12,644 nt of DNA, taken from the NCBI GenBank assembly GCA_903879995.1, contig CAIRNW010000233.1, forward strand, positions 1 through 12,644. The letters run 5' to 3'. The notes under the pieces are model-generated. The model searched no databases, had not been told where the DNA came from, and saw nothing but the letters and a program-made list of their open reading frames with translations. Both the position numbers and the translations under genes were made by a program. The DNA is from an uncultured Bacteroidota bacterium (GTDB lineage: Bacteria > Bacteroidota > Bacteroidia > Chitinophagales > Chitinophagaceae). This document shows, one piece after another, positions 1 to 7,800 of this stretch (positions within the stretch are counted from its first letter, which is position 1; each line of letters opens with the position of its first letter).

Positions 1-1
1 G

Positions 2-187
2 GTGATCAATAAATTAGGCGTACTGGGCTGGTACGATTTTATTAATCTACTGGTTGATAAAGAAACAGCCCCTGCACGGAAAGTACGTATCATAGACATG
101 CTTTGGCTATTTATTGCATATCCATTTTTATTAGGGTTAGCGGGAGTGGGTGGGAATTATTTATATACATCACTATTCCAGAAATAA
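2..187 (+). CDS. C-terminal end of an unrecognised membrane protein (5' truncated by window edge)
   Basis: About 61 residues are readable in an open frame that enters from the left edge. The first codon (GTG at 2) can be read as a start but is more likely an internal valine. Residues about 33-58 form a hydrophobic membrane segment (MLWLFIAYPFLLGLAG and onwards), preceded by a charged stretch, KETAPARKVR. The protein ends six residues after a Tyr/Leu-rich stretch, at TAA 185-187. I do not recognise the family. The next gene starts seven bases after the stop, so the two may be cotranscribed. It may also be a complete short one-helix protein starting at GTG, but I rate this less likely. Confidence 0.5.
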   Translation: MINKLGVLGWYDFINLLVDKETAPARKVRIIDMLWLFIAYPFLLGLAGVGGNYLYTSLFQK

Positions 188-194
188 TTTTAGT

Positions 195-710
195 ATGAAC
201 ACAGATCTACAATATCCTATCGGTCGGGTTCAATTACTCGAATACAGCGATATAGTAAAAGACAATTGTTTAAAAGCAATACAGGGATTACCCATACAAT
301 TAGACTATGCCGTTGAGAATTTAAATGATACGCACCTGCATACACCTTACAGGGATGGTGGATGGACACCCAACCAAATTATTCATCACTTGGCAGATTC
401 TCACATGAATGCTTTTATACGGTTTAAGTTGGCGCTACATGAAGAGCACCCCACGGTTAAACCGTATGATCAAAACGTATGGGCTGAAACAATCGATGTA
501 AAAAATGTGCCCTGTAATGTTTCTATTACATTAATTCATGCATTACATCGTCGTTGGGAGGCGCTATTACAACCGCTTACTAAAGAGGATTTTATGCGTA
601 GTTTTTATCACCCCGAGCAAGCCAGAGATATTAAATTATGGGAGGTGCTACAATATTATGCCTGGCACGGTAAACATCATGCCGCGCAAATAACCAATTG
701 CAAGCCATAG
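195..710 (+). CDS. DinB/YfiT-family putative metal-dependent hydrolase or thiol S-transferase
   Basis: This is a 171-residue cytosolic protein of the DinB four-helix-bundle superfamily, close to the YfiT/BstA branch (Bacillus members have been described as metal-dependent hydrolases or bacillithiol S-transferases). The diagnostic stretch is YRDGGWTPNQIIHHLADSH at residues 52-70, followed by PYDQNVWAE at 90-98. A C-terminal HxxxH (His158, His162) together with His64 or His65 would supply the three-His metal site of the family. The length is normal. The ATG at 195 is chosen over an upstream in-frame ATG at 150 because the extra 15 residues are unlike the family and would overlap the preceding gene. 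The natural substrate is unknown. Thiol transfer and detoxification are inferences from the family, and Bacteroidota members have not been assigned a partner thiol that I can verify here. Confidence 0.88.
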   Translation: MNTDLQYPIGRVQLLEYSDIVKDNCLKAIQGLPIQLDYAVENLNDTHLHTPYRDGGWTPNQIIHHLADSHMNAFIRFKLALHEEHPTVKPYDQNVWAETIDVKNVPCNVSITLIHALHRRWEALLQPLTKEDFMRSFYHPEQARDIKLWEVLQYYAWHGKHHAAQITNCKP

Positions 711-711
711 G

Positions 712-731
712 AATGTTGATTCGTTAACATT
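712..731 (+). other. Short hairpin with TTCG loop between the DinB gene and the receptor
   Basis: AATGTTGA at 712-719 pairs with TTAACATT at 724-731 over eight positions, with one G·U wobble, closing a TTCG loop. It starts two bases after the DinB-family stop codon. No T-run follows, so it is not a standard intrinsic terminator. It could stabilise the 3' end of the upstream mRNA, or be a weak DNA palindrome near the receptor promoter. Confidence 0.35.
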
Positions 732-757
732 GACGTAACATATCGCTTCTAATTTCG
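730..757 (+). promoter_or_regulatory. Candidate Bacteroidota-type promoter for the first TonB-dependent receptor
   Basis: TTG at 730-732 (-33-like) and TAATTTCG at 750-757 (TAnnTTTG with one mismatch) are separated by 17 bases. The -7-like box ends 17 bases before the ATG at 775, leaving a short leader. The match is imperfect and rests on consensus only. Confidence 0.35.
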
Positions 758-774
758 CGGAAAATCAACTCCGC

Positions 775-3624
775 ATGAAGTTTCTAACTAGTGTTTTAGT
801 AGTACTGTTTGGTTTGCAAGCCGCCATTGCACAACAGCCAACACAGCTTTTTAAAATCAAAGTAAAGGATGAGGACAACTTAAATCTTCCTGGCGCATCA
901 GTTACGATTACACCTGGTAAAAATGGGGGTACCACTAATCAAACGGGTGAAATTAGTTTTATTGATGTTAAACCTGGAAAATACACACTAAGTGTATCCT
1001 ATATTGGTTATTCCGCTTACAGTGAAACGATTGAAGTAAAACAAGGCGCCTCTGAGCTGATTGTTACACTTCAATCCGGAATTAAAACAGAAAAGGAAGT
1101 AGTAATCCTGGGAGATCGGCTCAAAGGACAATCAAGAGCACTCAATCAACAAAAAAATAATCCAAACGTCAGTAATATAATTTCAGCGGACCAAATCGGA
1201 CGCTTTCCTGATGCAAACATTGGAGATGCAATTAAGCGAGTCCCAGGAATAGCCATGCAAAATGACCAGGGAGAAGCGCGCAATATTATTATTCGTGGAA
1301 TGGGACCAGAACTAAATTCTGTTAGCTTGAATGGCGAACGTATTCCCTCAGCAGAGGGAGATAACCGCCGTGTACAGATGGACCTAATCCCCTCTGACAT
1401 GGTTCAAACGGTTGAAGTCAATAAAACATTGACACCTGAAATGGATGCGGATGCTATTGGAGGTTCCGTTAATTTGGTGAGTAGAGCGCCGTCCAATGGT
1501 CTGCGTATTTCAACTACCCTTGCCGGGGGATATAATGTTATCAGAGAAGGCTTTATTGGAACAGCAGGCTTTGTGGTGGGAAATAGAATTGCCAAGAATA
1601 AATTTGGATTTGTATTCAGCGGTTCACTCAACACAAATAAATATGGCTCTGATAACGTAGAGGCTGTTTGGCAAAAAGATGCCAATGGCAAACTATTCAT
1701 TGCCGATCATGATATACGTAAATACGATGTAAAAAGAGTTCGCCGTTCAACCTCTGCCACTTTTGATTATAAAATCAATCCTAAGAATACATTATACCTT
1801 ACCGCAACCTACAATTGGAGAGATGATTTAGAAAATCGCTACCGTTTCAGACATCGCTTAAGAGGTGGTTTGACAGATTTAAATTACGATGCGGCAGGCA
1901 ACATTACTGGTTATAGAAACGGAGAAGTGTTAAAACAAACCAAAGGAGGAATTTTAAATGATCGTAGTGAGGGAACACGGCTGGAAGATCAGCGGGTAAG
2001 AACATTGGCCCTGAGAGGAGAACATGTAGTTGGTAAAACTAAAATTGACTGGAGTTCACAATATGCACGCGCTTCAGAAATGCGTCCAAATGAAAGGTAT
2101 ATTTCAATGGGCCGCAGATCTGTAACGGTAACGCAGGATATTTCAGACTTAAACTTTCCGATGCTAACCGCAACGCGCGTGTTAACTGATTACACACGTT
2201 TTAATGATTTGTCTGAAGAGTTCCAAGTTCAGTACGAAGAAGACTTTAATGGAAAAATAAATTTCCAGGTTCCTTTATCATTACTAAAAGAGCAAAAAGG
2301 AAATCTTCGTTTTGGCGCCAGAATCAGAGCCAAAGTAAAAGAAAGAGATAATATTTTCTACTCCTACAGACCCCGTACAACTATTTCTAGCTTAGGAGCT
2401 ATTCCTGGGTTAGTTGATCAATCAGTTTCAAACTTTTATCCGGGTACAAAATTTTTCATAGGTCAGTTTGCCTCTGCTGATTACTTAGGAGGTCTTGATT
2501 TGAATAATACTGCTCTTTATACAAAATCAGTAGTTGGAGCTGAATTTTTAGCAGGTAATTACAAAGCCAATGAAATTATTACAGCTGCCTACGCACAGTT
2601 AAATCAGCAGTGGAGTGATAAACTCTCCATGGTAGCCGGTGTACGTATGGAAGCAACTAATTTAGATTATACAGGAAACATCGTAGAAAATGAAAATACA
2701 CTGAAGGGTATTGCCAATTTTAAAAACAATTACATTGATTTTTTACCCAGTATTAATTTTAAATATCAAACAGATAAAAATTTAATACTTCGTCTGGCCT
2801 ATACTACTGCTATTGCTCGCCCAAAGTACTATGATCTGGTACCTTTCTTCAATGTAGTTCGTTCAGATTTTGAATTAAGCAGCGGAAACCCCAAATTGGA
2901 TGCCATTCGTTCGAGTAACCTTGATTTGATGGCGGAGCGTTATTTTAAAAATGTAGGATTGATTTCCGGTGGGCTATTTTACAAGCGCTTAAGCAATTTC
3001 TTCTACACTTATCGTGATGAGGCGTATACACAAGCCAAGTTTGCATCCGATTTTCCTGGTGTTGCCAATCCCATTGCAGCAGGAGAAAATTGGCAATACC
3101 TTCAACGCAGAAATGGAAGCCCCGTCAATGTGCAAGGATTTGAAGTTGCTTTCCAACGTCAGTTAGATTTCTTACCTGGTTTCTGGAAAGGAATTGGACT
3201 TTATGCAAACTATACCTATACCAACTCAAAATCAGAAGGTATTTATGATTTATCTGGTAAATTGATTCGGGAGAATGTAGCTCTTCCTGGAACAGCACCC
3301 CACATGTTTAATTTCTCATTATCCTATGAAAGCAAAAAGGTGGTTGCAAGAATTTCTGCAAACTTTACCGGTGCCTATGTGGATGATAGCGATGACGGTG
3401 GTTATAATGAAGATGCATTTTTTGATCGCTATTACGATAAGCAATTCTTTATTGATGCAAACGCGTCTTATGCTTTTACAAAAAAATTACGCTTTTTTGC
3501 TGAGGCCAACAATCTCACCAACCAACCATTACGTTATTATCAAGGAGTAAAAGAAAGAACTGCACAAATAGAATTTTACGGTCCTCGATTTAACACCGGC
3601 TTAAAATTAGACCTGACTAAATAA
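775..3624 (+). CDS. TonB-dependent outer-membrane receptor next to phytase (carboxypeptidase-regulatory domain + plug + barrel)
   Basis: This 949-residue receptor is probably an energy-dependent importer in the outer membrane. A signal peptide covers residues 1-19 (cleavage likely AIA^QQ). A carboxypeptidase-D regulatory-like beta-sandwich follows at about 25-100 (LPGASVTITP, YTLSVSYIGY). KEVVILGD at 107-114 may serve as the TonB box. The plug domain runs at about 125-237, with GRFPDANIGDAIKRVPGI, NIIIRGMGPELNSVSLNG and DADAIGGSVNLVSR, which is the TIGR01782 (Caulobacter/Xanthomonas-type) style rather than SusC. The rest is a beta-barrel with alternating aromatic strands to the C-terminus (FNTGLKLDLTK). 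There is no SusD partner and no anti-sigma gene nearby. The phytase gene starts 18 bases after the stop, which suggests the cargo is phytate, its lower inositol phosphates, or metal complexes of them; that substrate is inferred from context alone. The frame is intact. Confidence 0.93.
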   Translation: MKFLTSVLVVLFGLQAAIAQQPTQLFKIKVKDEDNLNLPGASVTITPGKNGGTTNQTGEISFIDVKPGKYTLSVSYIGYSAYSETIEVKQGASELIVTLQSGIKTEKEVVILGDRLKGQSRALNQQKNNPNVSNIISADQIGRFPDANIGDAIKRVPGIAMQNDQGEARNIIIRGMGPELNSVSLNGERIPSAEGDNRRVQMDLIPSDMVQTVEVNKTLTPEMDADAIGGSVNLVSRAPSNGLRISTTLAGGYNVIREGFIGTAGFVVGNRIAKNKFGFVFSGSLNTNKYGSDNVEAVWQKDANGKLFIADHDIRKYDVKRVRRSTSATFDYKINPKNTLYLTATYNWRDDLENRYRFRHRLRGGLTDLNYDAAGNITGYRNGEVLKQTKGGILNDRSEGTRLEDQRVRTLALRGEHVVGKTKIDWSSQYARASEMRPNERYISMGRRSVTVTQDISDLNFPMLTATRVLTDYTRFNDLSEEFQVQYEEDFNGKINFQVPLSLLKEQKGNLRFGARIRAKVKERDNIFYSYRPRTTISSLGAIPGLVDQSVSNFYPGTKFFIGQFASADYLGGLDLNNTALYTKSVVGAEFLAGNYKANEIITAAYAQLNQQWSDKLSMVAGVRMEATNLDYTGNIVENENTLKGIANFKNNYIDFLPSINFKYQTDKNLILRLAYTTAIARPKYYDLVPFFNVVRSDFELSSGNPKLDAIRSSNLDLMAERYFKNVGLISGGLFYKRLSNFFYTYRDEAYTQAKFASDFPGVANPIAAGENWQYLQRRNGSPVNVQGFEVAFQRQLDFLPGFWKGIGLYANYTYTNSKSEGIYDLSGKLIRENVALPGTAPHMFNFSLSYESKKVVARISANFTGAYVDDSDDGGYNEDAFFDRYYDKQFFIDANASYAFTKKLRFFAEANNLTNQPLRYYQGVKERTAQIEFYGPRFNTGLKLDLTK

Positions 3625-3629
3625 GTCTT

Positions 3630-3637
3630 TAACTTTG
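3630..3637 (+). promoter_or_regulatory. TAACTTTG box immediately before the phytase start
   Basis: TAACTTTG matches the Bacteroidota -7 consensus TAnnTTTG exactly and ends five bases before the ATG at 3643, so a transcript from it would be leaderless or nearly so. A TTA (not TTG) at 3607-3609 lies 20 bases upstream as a weak -33 candidate. It may instead be chance in AT-rich DNA at the receptor/phytase junction. If real, the phytase has its own promoter independent of the receptor. Confidence 0.4.
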
Positions 3638-3642
3638 GGCAC

Positions 3643-4725
3643 ATGAAATCCATGCCCACTTATAGAGGAAGAGTATATCGCTTGGCCGGTATACTCTTCT
3701 TTTTTTATTTAACAGCATTCAGTCCTATACCAACACAGCAAGAACCAGTATTGCCTAAAATAATCACTCAAAAAGTATTTGCGGACAGTGACGACCCGGC
3801 TATTTGGATCAACCACAAAAATCCGGCTGCCAGTTTAATTCTGGGAACAGATAAAGACAATTTCAATGGTGGTATTTATGTATTTGACCTAAAGGGTCAG
3901 ATTGATTCAATTCGATCCAAAGTAGGATTAAAACGGATGAACAACGTGGATGTAATCCAAAACGTGCCTTGGAGAAATGGTACTATTGATTTGGCCGTGG
4001 CAACAGAGAGAGGAGAAAATCAAATACGTATTTATGAACTTCCCTCCATGCGCCCTCTGGATGATGGGGGAATCCCCGTTTTTATTGGCGAAAAAGAAAG
4101 AGCACCTATGGGGGTTGCCCTTTATAAACGCAAGTCAGATGGGACATTGTTTGTCATTGTAGGTCGTAAAAATGGCCCATCAGGATCGTATTTATGGCAG
4201 TATAAATTGGCCCCGAATAAAAAAGGTAAAATCGAAGCAACAGTTGCTAGAAAATTTGGAAAATACTCTGGGTTTAAAGAGATAGAATCTATTGCTGTAG
4301 ATACATTATATCAACATGTTTATTATTCCGACGAGCAAATAGGAATTAGAAAATACCACGCTGATCCTAAAAAAGGCGATCAGGAACTTGCACTATTTGG
4401 AAAAACAAATTTTAAGGAGGACAATGAAGGCATTTCTTTTTATCATCTGACTGACTCTACGGGTTATATTTTGGTGTCAGACCAGGGGGCTAATCAGTTT
4501 CAGGTATTTACCCTGGAGGGAAGTTCAGCCAACCCGCACGATCATAAACATATTGGTACAATTCCCGTTACAGCACAAGAATCTGATGGATCTGATTGTA
4601 CGGCCTTCCCGCTACCGGGTTTTGAAAAGGGCTTATTTGTAGCTATGAGTACAGACAAAACTTTTCATTTTTACAGCTGGGAAGATTTTATAAAAAAAGG
4701 GATTGGCAATTTTAAAAGCCGATAG
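3643..4725 (+). CDS. Exported beta-propeller phytase (3-phytase family, PF02333-like)
   Basis: The 360-residue protein belongs to the calcium-dependent beta-propeller phytases, which release phosphate from phytate. After a signal peptide (about residues 1-32, positively charged YRGRVYR then LAGILFFFYLTAFS; no lipobox cysteine) the family landmarks appear in order: DSDDPAIW 48-55, GTDKDN 68-73 with GGIYVFDLKG, NNVDV 100-104, ATERGENQIRIYE 120-132, EIESIAVD 213-220 then SDEQIGIRKY 229-238, DNEGISFY 260-267 with ILVSDQGANQF, and SDGSDCTAF to KGLFVA near the end. The acidic clusters would bind calcium. Length is typical. The ATG at 3643 is preferred (3652 is possible) because no later Met lies before the mature domain. 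The gene sits 18 bases behind a TonB-dependent receptor, a pairing known for bacterial beta-propeller phytases, which suggests extracytoplasmic phosphate scavenging. A terminator-like hairpin lies inside codons 9-22. Confidence 0.9.
   Translation: MKSMPTYRGRVYRLAGILFFFYLTAFSPIPTQQEPVLPKIITQKVFADSDDPAIWINHKNPAASLILGTDKDNFNGGIYVFDLKGQIDSIRSKVGLKRMNNVDVIQNVPWRNGTIDLAVATERGENQIRIYELPSMRPLDDGGIPVFIGEKERAPMGVALYKRKSDGTLFVIVGRKNGPSGSYLWQYKLAPNKKGKIEATVARKFGKYSGFKEIESIAVDTLYQHVYYSDEQIGIRKYHADPKKGDQELALFGKTNFKEDNEGISFYHLTDSTGYILVSDQGANQFQVFTLEGSSANPHDHKHIGTIPVTAQESDGSDCTAFPLPGFEKGLFVAMSTDKTFHFYSWEDFIKKGIGNFKSR
3668..3706 (+). terminator. Intrinsic-terminator-like hairpin embedded in the phytase signal-peptide coding sequence
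   Basis: GAAGAGTATATCG at 3668-3680 pairs with CGGTATACTCTTC at 3687-3699 over 13 positions (12 Watson-Crick, one T·G) around a six-base CTTGGC loop. Seven Ts follow at 3700-3706, then A and TTT. By shape this is a strong Rho-independent terminator, lying 43 bases after the receptor stop codon. It also encodes phytase residues about 9-22, with the T-run giving the Phe-rich signal-peptide core. Either it ends receptor transcripts, or it acts as an attenuator opened by a ribosome translating the phytase start. The structure is directly visible; the function is inferred. Confidence 0.6.
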
Positions 4726-4790
4726 AAACCAAGCCGATTTTGTTAATAATAAATTAATAAACTTAGGGTTATCACCTGCTGTTTCTTAGG

Positions 4791-4798
4791 GAATTTTG
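4791..4798 (+). promoter_or_regulatory. Candidate -7 promoter element for the second TonB-dependent receptor
   Basis: GAATTTTG matches TAnnTTTG except at the first base, and lies 16 bases before the ATG at 4815. A clear TTG -33 element is missing (TTA at 4770-4772 is the nearest). It lies in the 89-base gap after the phytase, which is AT-rich and shows no terminator hairpin. Weak support only. Confidence 0.28.
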
Positions 4799-4814
4799 CG
4801 ACCAAATTCACCTT

Positions 4815-7800
4815 ATGAAACCACTTCAACTGTTTCTTAGTTCCTTAGTTTTAATTCTATTGACTCACAGTGCCTGGAGTCAGGTAACCACCAGTGCCGT
4901 GGAAGGCATTGTTCGTTCTAAAAACGGGGAAGCACTGTCTGGCGCCAGTGTTAAAATTACACATCAACCAACAGGTTCTGTTGTAAGTGCCATGACAACT
5001 AGCTCCGGTCGCTATTTTGTAGTTAACCTACAGCCGGGTGGACCCTATACCATCGAAGCTTCCTTTGTGGGATATAAGATTGAAACAAGAACAAATGTTT
5101 TCTTGGACTTAGGTGAAAACTCAAAAGTAGATTTCAGTTTACTAACTACAGCACAAGAGCTAAAAGAAGTAGTGATTACTAATAAAAGAGGTAGCTCCTT
5201 TACTGTAGGAGGTGTGGGAACTTCTATTGCAGCGGAGCGATTTGACAACCTTCCAACAGTGGGTAGAAATCTAACCGATTTTGTTCGTCTAACACCGCAA
5301 GCTAAAACCACATTCGGTGGTGGTATTGCAATTGCCGGACAAAATAATCGCTATAATCAGATTATGTTTGATGGTGCGGTGAATAATGATGTGTTTGGTT
5401 TATCAGAATCAGGAACTAACGGAGGTCAAACGGGTTCCTCTCCAATCAGTGTAGACGCCATTGAGTCTTTTCAAATTGGCGTTTCACCTTACGATGTTTC
5501 ATTGGGAAATTTTACCGGAGGCTCCATTAATGCCATTACTAAAAGTGGTACTAACACCACTAAAGGATCCGCCTATTGGATTTCAAGAAATGAGAATACC
5601 GCTGGCAAGCGTCCTACAGGAGCAATTTTTGATGCAACCAAATTACCAGATTTTCAAGCCAATACTTTTGGTATAACACTAGGAGGTGCGCTAAAGAAAA
5701 ACAAGCTTTTTTATTTTGTTAGTGCAGAGATCCAGCGTGATGAGAGGCCACAACCTTTTGATCCCAATACATTTAGAACGCCTCCGGGAGCTGCCTTCCG
5801 TGATTCCGTGAATTTGATCTTACAAAAATTGAATTCTTATGGATACGATCCTGGTGAATATTTGGATATCCCAGATCTACTAGAGAGTAATAAAATTGCT
5901 GCAAAGCTTACCTGGAATTTAAATCCAAAACATCGCTTAAACATTTCATATCGCTATACAAATTCTGAGCGCTCATTAACCAGTCCTAGTACTTCTACCC
6001 GGATTAACTTTTTTAATGGCGGGTATTTATTCCCTAGCACCACACATTCTGGATCACTTGAATTGAATAGTCGTTTTTCTAATAAAATTTCCAATAAACT
6101 TCTCGTGACCTTTACGAATGTTTTGGACGACCGTGACCCATTGGGTAAGGATTTTCCCCGAGTGACACTTAACTCCGTAAATTCAACCAGCTATGTTTTT
6201 GGAACCGAAAACTTTTCTACCGGAAACCAACTTAAGCAAAATAATACGGCTGTATTTAACGAATTAAGATTGCTGGCTGGCAATCACCAATTGAAGGCTG
6301 GATTAGATATTGAGTTCAGCAATTCCTATAATTTGTTTGTTCGTGATAATTATGGTACTTATACCTATAACTGGGTTGGAGATTTTCTGGCCGACAGAAG
6401 ACCAGCGCAGTACAGCCGCTCTTTCTCTTTAAGAGATAATATCACAGGGGACGGAAGTGCTGCAGGTACGGAGTTTAATACTCTACGTGCGGGATTTTTT
6501 ATAGGAGATCAATGGAGGGTAAACGATAAACTCACATTCAACCTAGGAGTACGTGCAGATAACTTTGAGTTTTTAACTACCCCAAACGAGGATACTTATT
6601 TCAACAATACAGCACTTCCCGTAATCACCAACTTACTGCGTACCAATTGGGCACCTTATGTACTATTTGATATTCAAGACGCCCGCTCGGGTCAACGCCC
6701 ACAACCACAATTAAGCTTGTCTCCTCGATTAGGTTTTGGCTGGGAAGCAGGTAATGGCTGGAAAGTGCGTGGTGGGGTTGGCGCTTTCACTGGCCGAGTT
6801 CCATTAGTATGGCCAGGTGGAGTGTATAACAATACAGGGGTTAATATTGGAGGGGTTTTCCTAAATAATCCAAACATTACTTTCCGTCCTGATGCATTCA
6901 ATCAATATAAACCATCCGACCTGGGTGTAACCGTGGCTTCTCCTTCAGGTCAAATTGATTTGATTGCTAAAAATTTCAGATTACCCAAAGTACTTAAAAG
7001 CTCAGTTGGATTTGATAAAACATTGGGCAATGGATGGAAGTGGTCTACTGACATTTTATACCAATGGAACCTCAATGAAATTGTATACTACAATATTTTT
7101 GGAATGCCGGGTGTAAAAAATGCACTGAATCAAGACACTTACTTAAATATTAGTGGTACCTCAACAGTTTATAATCGAATTGACTTTGATCCATTAACCG
7201 CAGGCATACAGAACCCGTATTCTACCGGGATTTTTGTTATTGCCAATGGGAAGGGCCAAAAAGGCTATTCGTACAATTTGACAACTGCAATTGATAAGTC
7301 TTTTTCAAATGGCTGGTCAATTAATTTGAATTACGGATACGGTGATTCATATACACTATTTGATGGAACCAGCTCACAGAATAACTCACAGTGGAGGTTT
7401 ATAGAAACCAAAAATGGAAGGAACAATATTAGTTTAAGTCGTTCTGATTTTGCACAATTGCATCGCATCAGTTCATTTGTTTCTAAACGCATCACATATG
7501 CAAAAGATAGATTAGCTACTAGTATTACATTATTCTACAATGGGCAATCTGGTTCGCCCTATTCTTATGTATTCAGCAGAAGTATGATCTATGACCAGAA
7601 TGGAGCAAACGGTGAAACAACAGATTTAATTTATGTACCTAAAGACTTAGCGGACTGGAGTCGCTTTGCAGAGTCTTATGTTGCAAATGGAGTTACTTAT
7701 ACGGTAGAGCAACAGTGGGCTGCTTTGGATCAATATATCAGCAAGGACAAGCACCTGAATGAAAAAAGAGGCACGTATGCTGATCGTAACGGAGCTATTT

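Noticed and set aside
150..194. Upstream in-frame ATG for the DinB-family protein
   Set aside because: It overlaps the preceding gene and adds 15 residues unlike the family N-terminus; the ATG at 195 fits the expected length.
4716..4738. AAGCCGAT direct repeat (4716-4723 and 4731-4738) across the phytase stop codon
   Set aside because: It is only eight bases, with no further copies nearby and no hairpin or T-run; it may be a chance repeat.
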